12,381 bases of DNA, from the NCBI GenBank assembly GCA_938073925.1, contig CALJGH010000159.1, positions 1 through 12,381 on the forward strand, read 5' to 3'. Position 1 is the first letter of the stretch; the number at the start of each line of letters is the position of its first letter. Shown here piece after piece: positions 5,801 to 12,381 of the stretch. A model generated the notes under the pieces. It was not told the DNA's origin and ran no database searches. It saw nothing but the letters and a program-made list of their open reading frames with translations. The position numbers and the translations under genes are program-made. The stretch is from an uncultured Nitrospinaceae bacterium (GTDB lineage: Bacteria; Nitrospinota; Nitrospinia; Nitrospinales; VA-1).

Positions 5801-8404
5801 TTAAGTCCTTTTTTTCTTTTTGGATTTCGCTTCTTCCCGATTTTCCAATAAATTAAATCGGTCACGAAGGGATTTATTTTCCTTAATCAGATCATCGAGA
5901 TCAGACCGTATCAATATCATCTCTTTAGGCTTTTTAGCTGACTCAAAAAGTTCGCGGATGGTGTCATCCGCTCGTCTTTTTAATCGTCCATCGGTTTCTC
6001 GTGCGGACAGTTTCCTCAAAATAGGTATCGCCGTCAAATCTTCCAGCATACCCATAGACTGGATCGCCGCCAGTTTACCGCGAAACGTTGCCGCAGGGGT
6101 ACCTCTAGTTTCTTCTGCAATCTTTTTAAATATTTCAATCGCCTCCGGCTTCAAATGTTCGAACCGGTTTGCCAGTTTCGCCAACCCCTGAATAGCAGCA
6201 GCCCGGCTGCCCTGAGGAGCACCATATTCCGCGCCCTGCATAATTGTTTGCCATGCATCCTCATCTTCAAGATTCGCCATAGCCCTGAATATTGCTGCTC
6301 TGCCCATATCATTATGCGAAGGTCGATCGAGAAAACGCTCCAAAAATTTTCGACAGTCCTTCGCCTTGATTCTTCCCAATGCTGCAAGTGAGAACGCTTC
6401 GACACGATAAGAGGGATCACCTTCAGCAATCTTTTTTAAGCAACGCGCTACTTTTTCATCACCCACGAAAGTGCCCAAGGCTTGAATAATGCCCCATCTA
6501 ATTTTTGCTTTACTGTGATGGTTCAATGCTTTGATTAGAACATCACGGGCAGCATCTCCACTGATTTTTCCCAAAGCTTGCGCTATTCGGTGAGCCACTC
6601 CCCAATCTGTTTCACTTTTCAAACACTGACCGAGAATCTTAACATTTGCAGTCTTTGTTGCCAATGACTGCGCCGCCTCAATTCGACCAATCGGATCGCT
6701 GTCTCTTTTTAGCTGTTCTTGCAGCATAGACTGCGAAACTTCTAGTTTCACTTTCTTAACGGGGCATTCGTAATCCGGATCGAGCCTGAAGTAAAGCGGT
6801 TTACGATTCAACTTGAAGCAGAATTTTTCCTCTTTGCTCATGATTTCGATGGAGAACTTTTCGGATCCACGCGAAAAATAGAATTCCAGTTTCAACGGCA
6901 ATTTAAAGAGGAGCTCATCGCCTTTCTTTTCTGCTTTTTGAGTTTGCTTGACTGTTACTTCGGCTATGTCTTTGTTCCAAGAATAACTCAATTCCAGACT
7001 CGGGTAGCCCCCGCGATAGATCCACTGGCTCATCCATTCATCAAAATTCTTTCCACTGACTTCCTGTAGACATCGACTAAGATCTATGGTCTCGACCAGT
7101 CCCTTTTCATGGCGTTTTAAAAATATTTTCAGTGCTTGACGAAACTTATCCTCACCTATAATGTTTTTTAAATAATGCAAACGAACAGCACCGCCAGGAT
7201 AAAGATGAGCATCAAACAAATCTATCGGCTCTTTATAAATATGAGTGACTATCGGGCGCCGGTAACGGTTATCTTCACTGAAATAGGTTTCTGCATCTTC
7301 TAGCAACTGATAGCGAAACTCTTCCTCGCCCTTCGACTCTCGGGTATAAAGCGCATCGAAATAGGTAGCAAAAGACTCGTGTAACCATGCATGAGACCAA
7401 TCTTTTGCCGTAACAATATCTCCAAACCACATATGCGCCGCCTCGTGAGCAACAAGCCCATTCGAGTCGAGATCCAGGCGAGCACGGTCATCGTGTAAAG
7501 TGAGATCGGTTTGTGTGGTGACCGTAAAGTTTTCCATTCCTCCAAAAACAAATTCGGGAACGGCAATTTGTGTGTAATGCTTATAAGGATATGCATAGCC
7601 GGTGTATTTGGAAAAAAACTGCATGATTTTTCCGGTATCCTTAAACGAGTTTCGGCCTTCTTTTTCTCTGCCCTTTTGCACGTACCATTTAATATCGATA
7701 TCGCCGACCTTGCTTTTATGCTCCACAAATTCGCCCGCTACAATGGAAAGTAAATAGGTGGAATAGGGAATTTCAAGTTTGTAGTGATAAAAGCTTTTTG
7801 AGGCCGAACTTGTTTTTTTCAACAGACGACCATTTGATAGACCAAACATTCCCTTAGGAAGGTGAAGTTTTACCTCTGTCGTTTGCTTGAAATTGGGCTG
7901 ATCAAAACAAGGGAAATAGTATTTGGAATCTTCGTCTTGTCCTTGTGTCCAAACGGTTTTGAATCGGTTGGGGTATTCCTTATCGGGTTTAGTAAAATAG
8001 ATTCCAGCCGCTGGCTTGGAAACAGAGTGGTTTAACTTTACTTTAATAGCCGTTCCCGCTTTTAACGGTTTAGGAAGAAAAACAATTACCTTTTCACCTG
8101 TATTTTCAAAAGAAACCCGCTTGCTTCCTACCTGCACCTGATCAATTTCCAGGTTCGCAGCATCCATTTTAATTTCCTGAACACCATTTGAATACACCAG
8201 TAGTTCGTAGGTCGTGCTACCCCACACCTTCTCTTCTTCCCAGTCGAAATTAAGTTCCAGTAAAAGATGCTTTGGCAGGATCGGTGTATCAGGGGCAAAA
8301 TTAGCTTTAGCCCCTTTTTGGGCAAAAGCCGTTCGATCCAGGATCCCCCAGTGATCAGACTCCCCATTAAAAAAATGGCATTTGCAATATCGTGTCGTTC
8401 TCAT
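5801..8404 (-). CDS. M1-family zinc aminopeptidase with C-terminal HEAT repeats
   Basis: Gluzincin metallopeptidase of 867 residues, expected to remove N-terminal residues from peptides. Numbering from the ATG: N-terminal beta domain (about 40-240), substrate-binding G-G-M-E-N (288-292, variant of GAMEN), zinc motif H-E-A-A-H (H320, H324) with the third ligand E343 in W-L-H-E-S-F-A after the canonical 18-residue gap, and catalytic Tyr about 402 in L-Y-P-G-G-A. All active-site residues are present. A second beta domain (about 465-555) leads into HEAT or PBS-lyase-like helical repeats of about 31 residues (570-760), then a helical, probably coiled-coil tail ending in lysines. No signal peptide is seen, so it is probably cytosolic. 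A C-x-C pair lies near the N-terminus (residues 7 and 9). Start: AAGGG (complement of 8417-8421) is 12 nt before ATG at 8404. An upstream in-frame TTG at 8416 abuts that site and is rejected. First gene of an operon with the LRR gene. Confidence 0.92.
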   Translation of the reverse strand: MRTTRYCKCHFFNGESDHWGILDRTAFAQKGAKANFAPDTPILPKHLLLELNFDWEEEKVWGSTTYELLVYSNGVQEIKMDAANLEIDQVQVGSKRVSFENTGEKVIVFLPKPLKAGTAIKVKLNHSVSKPAAGIYFTKPDKEYPNRFKTVWTQGQDEDSKYYFPCFDQPNFKQTTEVKLHLPKGMFGLSNGRLLKKTSSASKSFYHYKLEIPYSTYLLSIVAGEFVEHKSKVGDIDIKWYVQKGREKEGRNSFKDTGKIMQFFSKYTGYAYPYKHYTQIAVPEFVFGGMENFTVTTQTDLTLHDDRARLDLDSNGLVAHEAAHMWFGDIVTAKDWSHAWLHESFATYFDALYTRESKGEEEFRYQLLEDAETYFSEDNRYRRPIVTHIYKEPIDLFDAHLYPGGAVRLHYLKNIIGEDKFRQALKIFLKRHEKGLVETIDLSRCLQEVSGKNFDEWMSQWIYRGGYPSLELSYSWNKDIAEVTVKQTQKAEKKGDELLFKLPLKLEFYFSRGSEKFSIEIMSKEEKFCFKLNRKPLYFRLDPDYECPVKKVKLEVSQSMLQEQLKRDSDPIGRIEAAQSLATKTANVKILGQCLKSETDWGVAHRIAQALGKISGDAARDVLIKALNHHSKAKIRWGIIQALGTFVGDEKVARCLKKIAEGDPSYRVEAFSLAALGRIKAKDCRKFLERFLDRPSHNDMGRAAIFRAMANLEDEDAWQTIMQGAEYGAPQGSRAAAIQGLAKLANRFEHLKPEAIEIFKKIAEETRGTPAATFRGKLAAIQSMGMLEDLTAIPILRKLSARETDGRLKRRADDTIRELFESAKKPKEMILIRSDLDDLIKENKSLRDRFNLLENREEAKSKKKKRT

Positions 8405-8439
8405 CAATGCATTCAACCCTTTTATGAAAAGAAAGAGTC

Positions 8440-8468
8440 ATTCTATAAGCCTGTCCGGTGAATGGCAA
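8440..8468 (-). promoter_or_regulatory. Sigma70-type promoter of the peptidase-LRR operon
   Basis: On the minus strand TTGCCA (8468-8463, five of six) and TAGAAT (8445-8440, five of six) are separated by the ideal 17 bp. Transcription would begin near 8433, giving a leader of about 28 nt carrying the AAGGG ribosome site. Only a weaker candidate, TTGGCT (8488-8493) with TATGAG (8512-8517), is visible for the divergent DUF58 operon. Confidence 0.6.
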
Positions 8469-8531
8469 GGTCTATGGGAAAGGTAATTTGGCTTTTTCCC
8501 CTTTAAAGTTTTATGAGACAATAGCCACATT

Positions 8532-9440
8532 ATGGAAAATGCATCATCAAATTTTGATCCGCAGGTTCTTGCTCGTATCTCGTCACTGAAAATCACAGCG
8601 ACAAATATGGTCGATGGGATACTTACAGGCCAACATCGAAGCCGCCATAAAGGCGCAAGCGTAGAATTTGCTGAGTATAAAGATTATTCTCCCGGCGATG
8701 AAATCAGACATATCGACTGGAAGGTGGCAGGAAAGACCGACAAATATCATGTCAAACAGTTTGAGCAATCCACCAATCTTAAATGCACAATTCTTCTCGA
8801 TGCCAGTGGATCGATGGCCTATCAATCTCCTTTCGAGAAGGGAGAATCAAAAATTGACTACGCCCGTAACCTAGTTGCCGCATTATCCTATTTATTTTTG
8901 AAGCAATTCGATGCAGTCGGGCTGACTTTGTTCAACGATGCGGTCGTTCAACATATACCGCCTCGATCCAAAGCTTCGCATTTGCAACATATCCTGCATG
9001 GGCTTTCAACTCTTTCCGCAAAAGGTGTGACTCAGATTGAAAATGTTCTCTCCGGGCTTGCCGAGCGACTGCAAAGCCGCGGTATGTTGATTCTCGTTTC
9101 AGATTTTCTCACCCGAGATCAGGATATCCACAAGAGTTTAAAACTACTCCGATCCAGAGGATTGGAAGTCATACTTTTTCACATTCTACATCCAGATGAG
9201 CTGAATTTACCTTTTGATGGAGACACGGTTTTTGAATCACTCGAAGACGACCCAACGGTGGGACTCGACCCAATAGATATTAGAGAAGAATATCAAAAAG
9301 CCATACAGGAAAAAATCGCTCAGCTGAAGAAAATCAGCAACGGACTGGGTGTCGATTATGTGTTCATGGATACCTCTATCCCTTTACAACAAGCATTGAG
9401 CTATTACCTGCTAAAACGAAAAAGTCTGATAAAAATATGA
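8532..9440 (+). CDS. DUF58 domain protein (vWA-fold, MoxR-associated type)
   Basis: A protein of 302 residues covering a complete DUF58 module. The family signature runs V-E-F-A-E-Y-K-D-Y-S-P-G-D-E-I-R-H-I-D-W-K (44-64), then the von Willebrand A core: strand I-L-L-D followed by the MIDAS D90-x-S92-x-S94, T167 in G-V-T-Q-I, and D191 in L-V-S-D-F. These would bind a divalent metal. Family members are usually partners of MoxR AAA+ ATPases and are thought to help fold or activate metal enzymes or envelope complexes; the actual target is unknown. There is no signal peptide, so it should be cytoplasmic. The ATG at 8532 matches the family N-terminus, though no strong ribosome site precedes it. The stop overlaps the next gene's start (ATGA). 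No MoxR gene is found next to it in the window, which is unusual. Confidence 0.9.
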   Translation: MENASSNFDPQVLARISSLKITATNMVDGILTGQHRSRHKGASVEFAEYKDYSPGDEIRHIDWKVAGKTDKYHVKQFEQSTNLKCTILLDASGSMAYQSPFEKGESKIDYARNLVAALSYLFLKQFDAVGLTLFNDAVVQHIPPRSKASHLQHILHGLSTLSAKGVTQIENVLSGLAERLQSRGMLILVSDFLTRDQDIHKSLKLLRSRGLEVILFHILHPDELNLPFDGDTVFESLEDDPTVGLDPIDIREEYQKAIQEKIAQLKKISNGLGVDYVFMDTSIPLQQALSYYLLKRKSLIKI

Positions 9441-11545
9441 GCCTCAATTTTTCCTCACCATTTTTTCTATTTGGATTAATGGGAATGTCCATCCCCATTC
9501 TCATCCATTTATTAACGCGCCGACAACAAAAGCACGTGCGCTTTTCAGCTGTATATTTACTTTCCAAATCACAAAAGCGATCTACAAAAAAATCCAATCC
9601 CAACCGTCTTCTATTACTCCTTCTTCGTTGTATGGGCATTGCTCTGCTCAGTCTAGCTCTGGCTGGCCCATTTTTTTCTTTTGGCGACTCTGAAGCTTTT
9701 CGCAGTAATGCCCCATCCTCCTATGTCTTCATTGTTGATGACTCTTACAGCATGAGAAGTCGCATAAAGGAAAAAACACTTTTTGAATCTGCAATCCAGT
9801 TTTTATCGAACCTTCTAACTAAAATTCCTGAAGGAAGCGAGTTTAGCCTTGTATTGGCCTCGCATCCGGCACGCACCGATCAAGATTGGATTGCACAAAA
9901 AAATAGCTTTGAAAAACTAATTCATGGTCTGCAACCCTCTTACAAAACAACGGACATAGGACACGCCATAGAAAAAGCAACCCATCTACTATCCACGGCA
10001 AGCAATAAGAAAAAAAACCTCATTCTACTAACCGATTTGAATGAAAATGGATGGGACAAAGAAGTTTTTTCGGAAGTTTCAAATTCGCTGAATACCCCTT
10101 TGCAAGTTTTTGATTTTTCCAAATTAGCAATGAGAAAAAATCAAGTGTCTGTAGAAAGCGTTGAAACCCGTCAGGAGTTTTTAGCACGCAGTCGCATTTT
10201 AAAAATAAAGACAAAAATAAAAAATCATTCGCAGAACAACCAACGGCTACCTGCTTCTCTGATTTTCGATAAAAAAACAGAAAAAGAAATTCTCATCGAT
10301 ATCCCCGCTGGACAAACCATCGCCAAAGAGTTTTCTATTCCCTTGCGTAGTGGAGATACTATTCAAGGAAAAATTAAGGCGGGGGAAGACGCATTACTGA
10401 CAGACGATATTCGTTATTTCTCTCATAAACCCAATCAGAACATCAAAGTTCTTGTGGTCGATGGAGACCCAGGCACCATTTCACATCAAAGCGAATCCTT
10501 TTATCTAGAACGGGCCCTCAATCCATTCTCGGTATCCATATCACATATTGACCCTACCGTTTCAACCCTTGCCGAACTTCCATTAAGAAGTCTTGCAGAT
10601 TTCTCCGTAGTCATTTTTGCTAATGTGAGAGAACTTCCCGTTGGCTATGAACTGGAACTTGAAAATTTTGTTTTACGTGGCGGGGCGTTGATATTTGGTA
10701 TGGGCGACCAGATCGACGCGAAATATTATAATGAGAAACTGGGAAACTTATTACCCGTCACCCTCGAAGCAGCACAAAAATTTAAAAAAACCCATCTGCT
10801 ATTTGAAAACAATCAACATCCGGTGATGCGAGCATTTTCTGCCAAAGCCATCCAAGAAATGAAGGAAATCCCATTCCACTCGATTTATACGATTCAAGCT
10901 CGAGACAAAAAAAGTTTTAAAGTTGCCAGCTGGTTCACAAACAAAAATCCAGCGATTTTAGAATCGGATTCAGGAAAAGGGAAAGTCATAATTTTTCTCA
11001 GTTCGCTGGATCGGGATTGGAATGACTTTCCCATTCAACCTACTTTTCTGCCTTGGATACAAAGATGGACCCAGTACGCGACTCGTGGTCTTGAAAACTT
11101 TACCCAACAAAATCTTTTGATCGGCGAAACTTTCACACAGAAAATAGATAAACCCAATGGACAATGGGCTGTTCGAACTCCTGGAGGAAACCTTCACTTA
11201 ACAGTAACAACTGACGGCAAGACCCGCTTCAATAAAACCAACTTTCCTGGAGTTTACACTCTTTTTGAATTGCCGGATAAAACTCTACCCGAAACAATCA
11301 CTAAACTTCCTTTAGGCGCCCAACCCATCGGCAGCTTTACCGTAAATATCGACACCAAAGAGTCGTCCCCACAAAAGCTGTCTAACATAAAAACTTTCCT
11401 TCCCAACCTGAAAGTTGATATCAAAAACCCGGAACTTGAAGTATCTCAACTTCCTACATCAGAGGGAATGCGACTCGCGACCCCTCTTTTTCTTTTTGTT
11501 GTTGGAATTCTTCTTATAGAAGGTTGGATGATCCGAAAGGAGTAG
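9437..11545 (+). CDS. BatA-like membrane protein with vWA domain
   Basis: Inner-membrane protein of 702 residues. The N-terminus is the BatA N-terminal domain: one membrane helix (about 8-26, 'LFGLMGMSIPILIHLL'), a basic cytoplasmic loop rich in Arg and Lys, and a second helix (about 57-80). A vWA domain follows (about 95-230), with MIDAS D101-x-S103-x-S105, T172, and L-L-T-D-L at 197-201. Next come a beta-rich stretch (about 235-330), a glutamine-amidotransferase-like alpha/beta region starting at K-V-L-V-V-D-G-D-P-G (337-346), and a final membrane helix (about 679-697) before R-K-E. In Bacteroides, Bat proteins were linked to aerotolerance, but homologues are widespread and the role here is unknown. 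Translation starts in the ATGA overlap with the DUF58 gene, so the two products are probably made together and may act as a complex. The large central region should face the periplasm or cytoplasm depending on topology, which I cannot fix. Confidence 0.88.
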   Translation: MSLNFSSPFFLFGLMGMSIPILIHLLTRRQQKHVRFSAVYLLSKSQKRSTKKSNPNRLLLLLLRCMGIALLSLALAGPFFSFGDSEAFRSNAPSSYVFIVDDSYSMRSRIKEKTLFESAIQFLSNLLTKIPEGSEFSLVLASHPARTDQDWIAQKNSFEKLIHGLQPSYKTTDIGHAIEKATHLLSTASNKKKNLILLTDLNENGWDKEVFSEVSNSLNTPLQVFDFSKLAMRKNQVSVESVETRQEFLARSRILKIKTKIKNHSQNNQRLPASLIFDKKTEKEILIDIPAGQTIAKEFSIPLRSGDTIQGKIKAGEDALLTDDIRYFSHKPNQNIKVLVVDGDPGTISHQSESFYLERALNPFSVSISHIDPTVSTLAELPLRSLADFSVVIFANVRELPVGYELELENFVLRGGALIFGMGDQIDAKYYNEKLGNLLPVTLEAAQKFKKTHLLFENNQHPVMRAFSAKAIQEMKEIPFHSIYTIQARDKKSFKVASWFTNKNPAILESDSGKGKVIIFLSSLDRDWNDFPIQPTFLPWIQRWTQYATRGLENFTQQNLLIGETFTQKIDKPNGQWAVRTPGGNLHLTVTTDGKTRFNKTNFPGVYTLFELPDKTLPETITKLPLGAQPIGSFTVNIDTKESSPQKLSNIKTFLPNLKVDIKNPELEVSQLPTSEGMRLATPLFLFVVGILLIEGWMIRKE

Positions 11546-11708
11546 CCGGACCACGCCCGGTGGTAATAGGTCTATTCCCGTAAAGCTAAAATCATCTCCA
11601 GGCCTGTTACAATTAGTGTGCTTACTCTTTTCCTAATTGGAGTGGGCAACTTCTCGGTGATGCTCTCAATAAACTTTGATCACTGTTTAACGTAATGCAG
11701 AGTTAGCT

Positions 11709-11738
11709 CCCACGTTAGTGGGTCATTCTTCATTTTTT
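11709..11738 (+). terminator. Candidate terminator of the DUF58-BatA operon
   Basis: CCCAC (11709-11713) and GTGGG (11718-11722) form a five-pair stem with a GTTA loop. It is followed by a T-rich run that ends in TTTTTT (11733-11738). It lies about 165 bp after the BatA-like stop and immediately after the original TGA (11723-11725) of the convergent CheB-like gene. The stem is short and the T-run starts several bases late. The stretch 11546-11708 otherwise holds no gene, only a weak ACCAC/GTGGT hairpin (11550-11564). Confidence 0.45.
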
Positions 11739-12381
11739 CTACACTTCAACTCTTCATTCAAATGATATCCTTGATCCATCACAACTTCTCCAAGCATATT
11801 CAATAGTAGGATCCCACCAGCTACCTTCGAGTCCAAAGCGGTTTTTGGCATAGAAGGTACTGCCGAAGCCTTGGGGTCTTCAACAAAAACTACTCCCCCC
11901 GAAGCTTTGATATTTCTTGCTTCTTATGACCCGTCTCTACCTACCCCTGAAAGAATTACCGCTACGCAGAATTCACCAAACACCGTTGCCGCATTTCGAA
12001 ACAAACAATCTATAGAGGGGCGCAAATAGTTTTCTTTAGACTCCTGATTGAATTCCAGAGAAATAGGTGGAGGGGAAAAAGTCAGGTGATGGTTAGCCGG
12101 AGCAAGATAAATATTCCCTCGGGTCAGTTGCAAATCCTGATAGGCCAAAGCACAGGGAAACCCCGCCCACTGTTTAACCTGCCGAGCCAGGAGCTTCATC
12201 ATCCAGTCCGGAGCATGCTGGACGACAAAAAACTCAGCCGGGCAACGTTTGTCAATGGATTGAAAAAACTGGTGAATATCAGACGGTCCTCCTGTTCCTG
12301 CTGCAACCACGACACTAACAAATGGAGGAATCCCGTTAACTCGAACCGAAATCACTATCTGATCATCAACTTCAGTAGGAG
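11723..12381 (-). pseudogene. CheB-type chemotaxis methylesterase, interrupted by an in-frame stop; 5' end outside window
   Basis: The frame enters from the right edge and reads through the C-terminal methylesterase domain of CheB, which removes methyl groups from chemoreceptors. Visible are A-A-G-T-G-G-P (the G-A-S-T-G-G-P nucleotide-binding-like loop), F-F-V-V-Q-H, G-N-I-Y-L-A-P, R-P-S-I-D-C-L-F and I-L-S-G-V-G-R-D-G. Right after D-G-S comes TAA (11924-11926). In the same frame, another 66 codons continue the family without a gap: I-K-A-S-G-G-V-V-F-V-E-D-P, then P-S-M-P-K-T-A-L, to a TGA at 11723-11725. So one codon has become a stop. The catalytic Ser of the A-S-T-G-G motif is Gly (codon 12296-12298), while the catalytic His and Asp are kept. 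GTG at 12355 could serve as a start but has no ribosome site, and the frame stays open to the edge, so an N-terminal part probably lies outside. A CheB/CheR fusion is possible. Best read as a pseudogene. Confidence 0.8.

Noticed and set aside
8405..8416. In-frame TTG giving a peptidase start 4 codons upstream
   Set aside because: The only ribosome-site-like sequence (complement of 8417-8421) directly abuts that TTG, leaving no spacing; ATG at 8404 has 12 nt.
11610..11639. CAATTAG/CTAATTG inverted repeat downstream of the BatA-like gene
   Set aside because: Seven-base arms with a 16-bp spacer in AT-rich DNA, no promoter or gene start nearby; likely chance.
1..12381. CRISPR array, insertion sequence, phage or toxin-antitoxin genes
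   Set aside because: No regularly spaced direct repeats, transposase motifs, terminal repeats or integrase or toxin families were seen on either strand.

Overview
The window reads as ordinary chromosomal housekeeping DNA from a Gram-negative-type, slightly AT-leaning bacterium with many AAA/TTT tracts. Gene content is a C+ form of ribosomal protein bL28, a long Rel/SpoT enzyme, RecG, an M1 aminopeptidase with HEAT repeats, a DUF58/BatA pair and a CheB-like gene. This would suit a deltaproteobacterium-like or Nitrospinota-like lineage, but that placement is a guess from gene content. No mobile element, CRISPR array, rRNA or tRNA is visible.

Layout. (1) 1-701: the last codons of an unknown gene, then a small DUF1858 redox-disulfide protein on the minus strand, divergent from rpmB on the plus strand. 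The gap between them appears to hold two back-to-back promoters sharing one palindromic -10 box. (2) 698-5186: rel (minus) runs tail-to-tail into rpmB, with overlapping stop codons inside a hairpin, and is divergent from recG (plus). The rel promoter is clear. (3) 5223-8404: a two-gene minus-strand operon, M1 aminopeptidase with a HEAT-repeat tail followed 5 bp later by a 27-residue-periodic leucine-rich-repeat protein. It has a good sigma70-like promoter. (4) 8532-11545: a two-gene plus-strand operon with ATGA overlap, DUF58 protein then BatA-like membrane protein, both with von Willebrand A folds and MIDAS motifs. (5) 11723-12381: a CheB-type methylesterase gene on the minus strand that runs off the window. 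It carries an in-frame TAA, with clear homology continuing after it, and has lost the catalytic serine, so it is a pseudogene or a non-catalytic remnant.

How they fit: rel, recG and rpmB are core stress, repair and translation functions that lie near one another in various bacteria, though here in rearranged orientation. The DUF58/BatA pair is the effector half of a MoxR-type chaperone system, but no MoxR ATPase is in view. The peptidase-LRR operon combines two solenoid-repeat proteins. I see no convincing wholly new system. The most distinctive points are the broken CheB, the peptidase-LRR operon with its perfectly regular LRR, and the compact promoter and terminator architecture around rpmB and rel.
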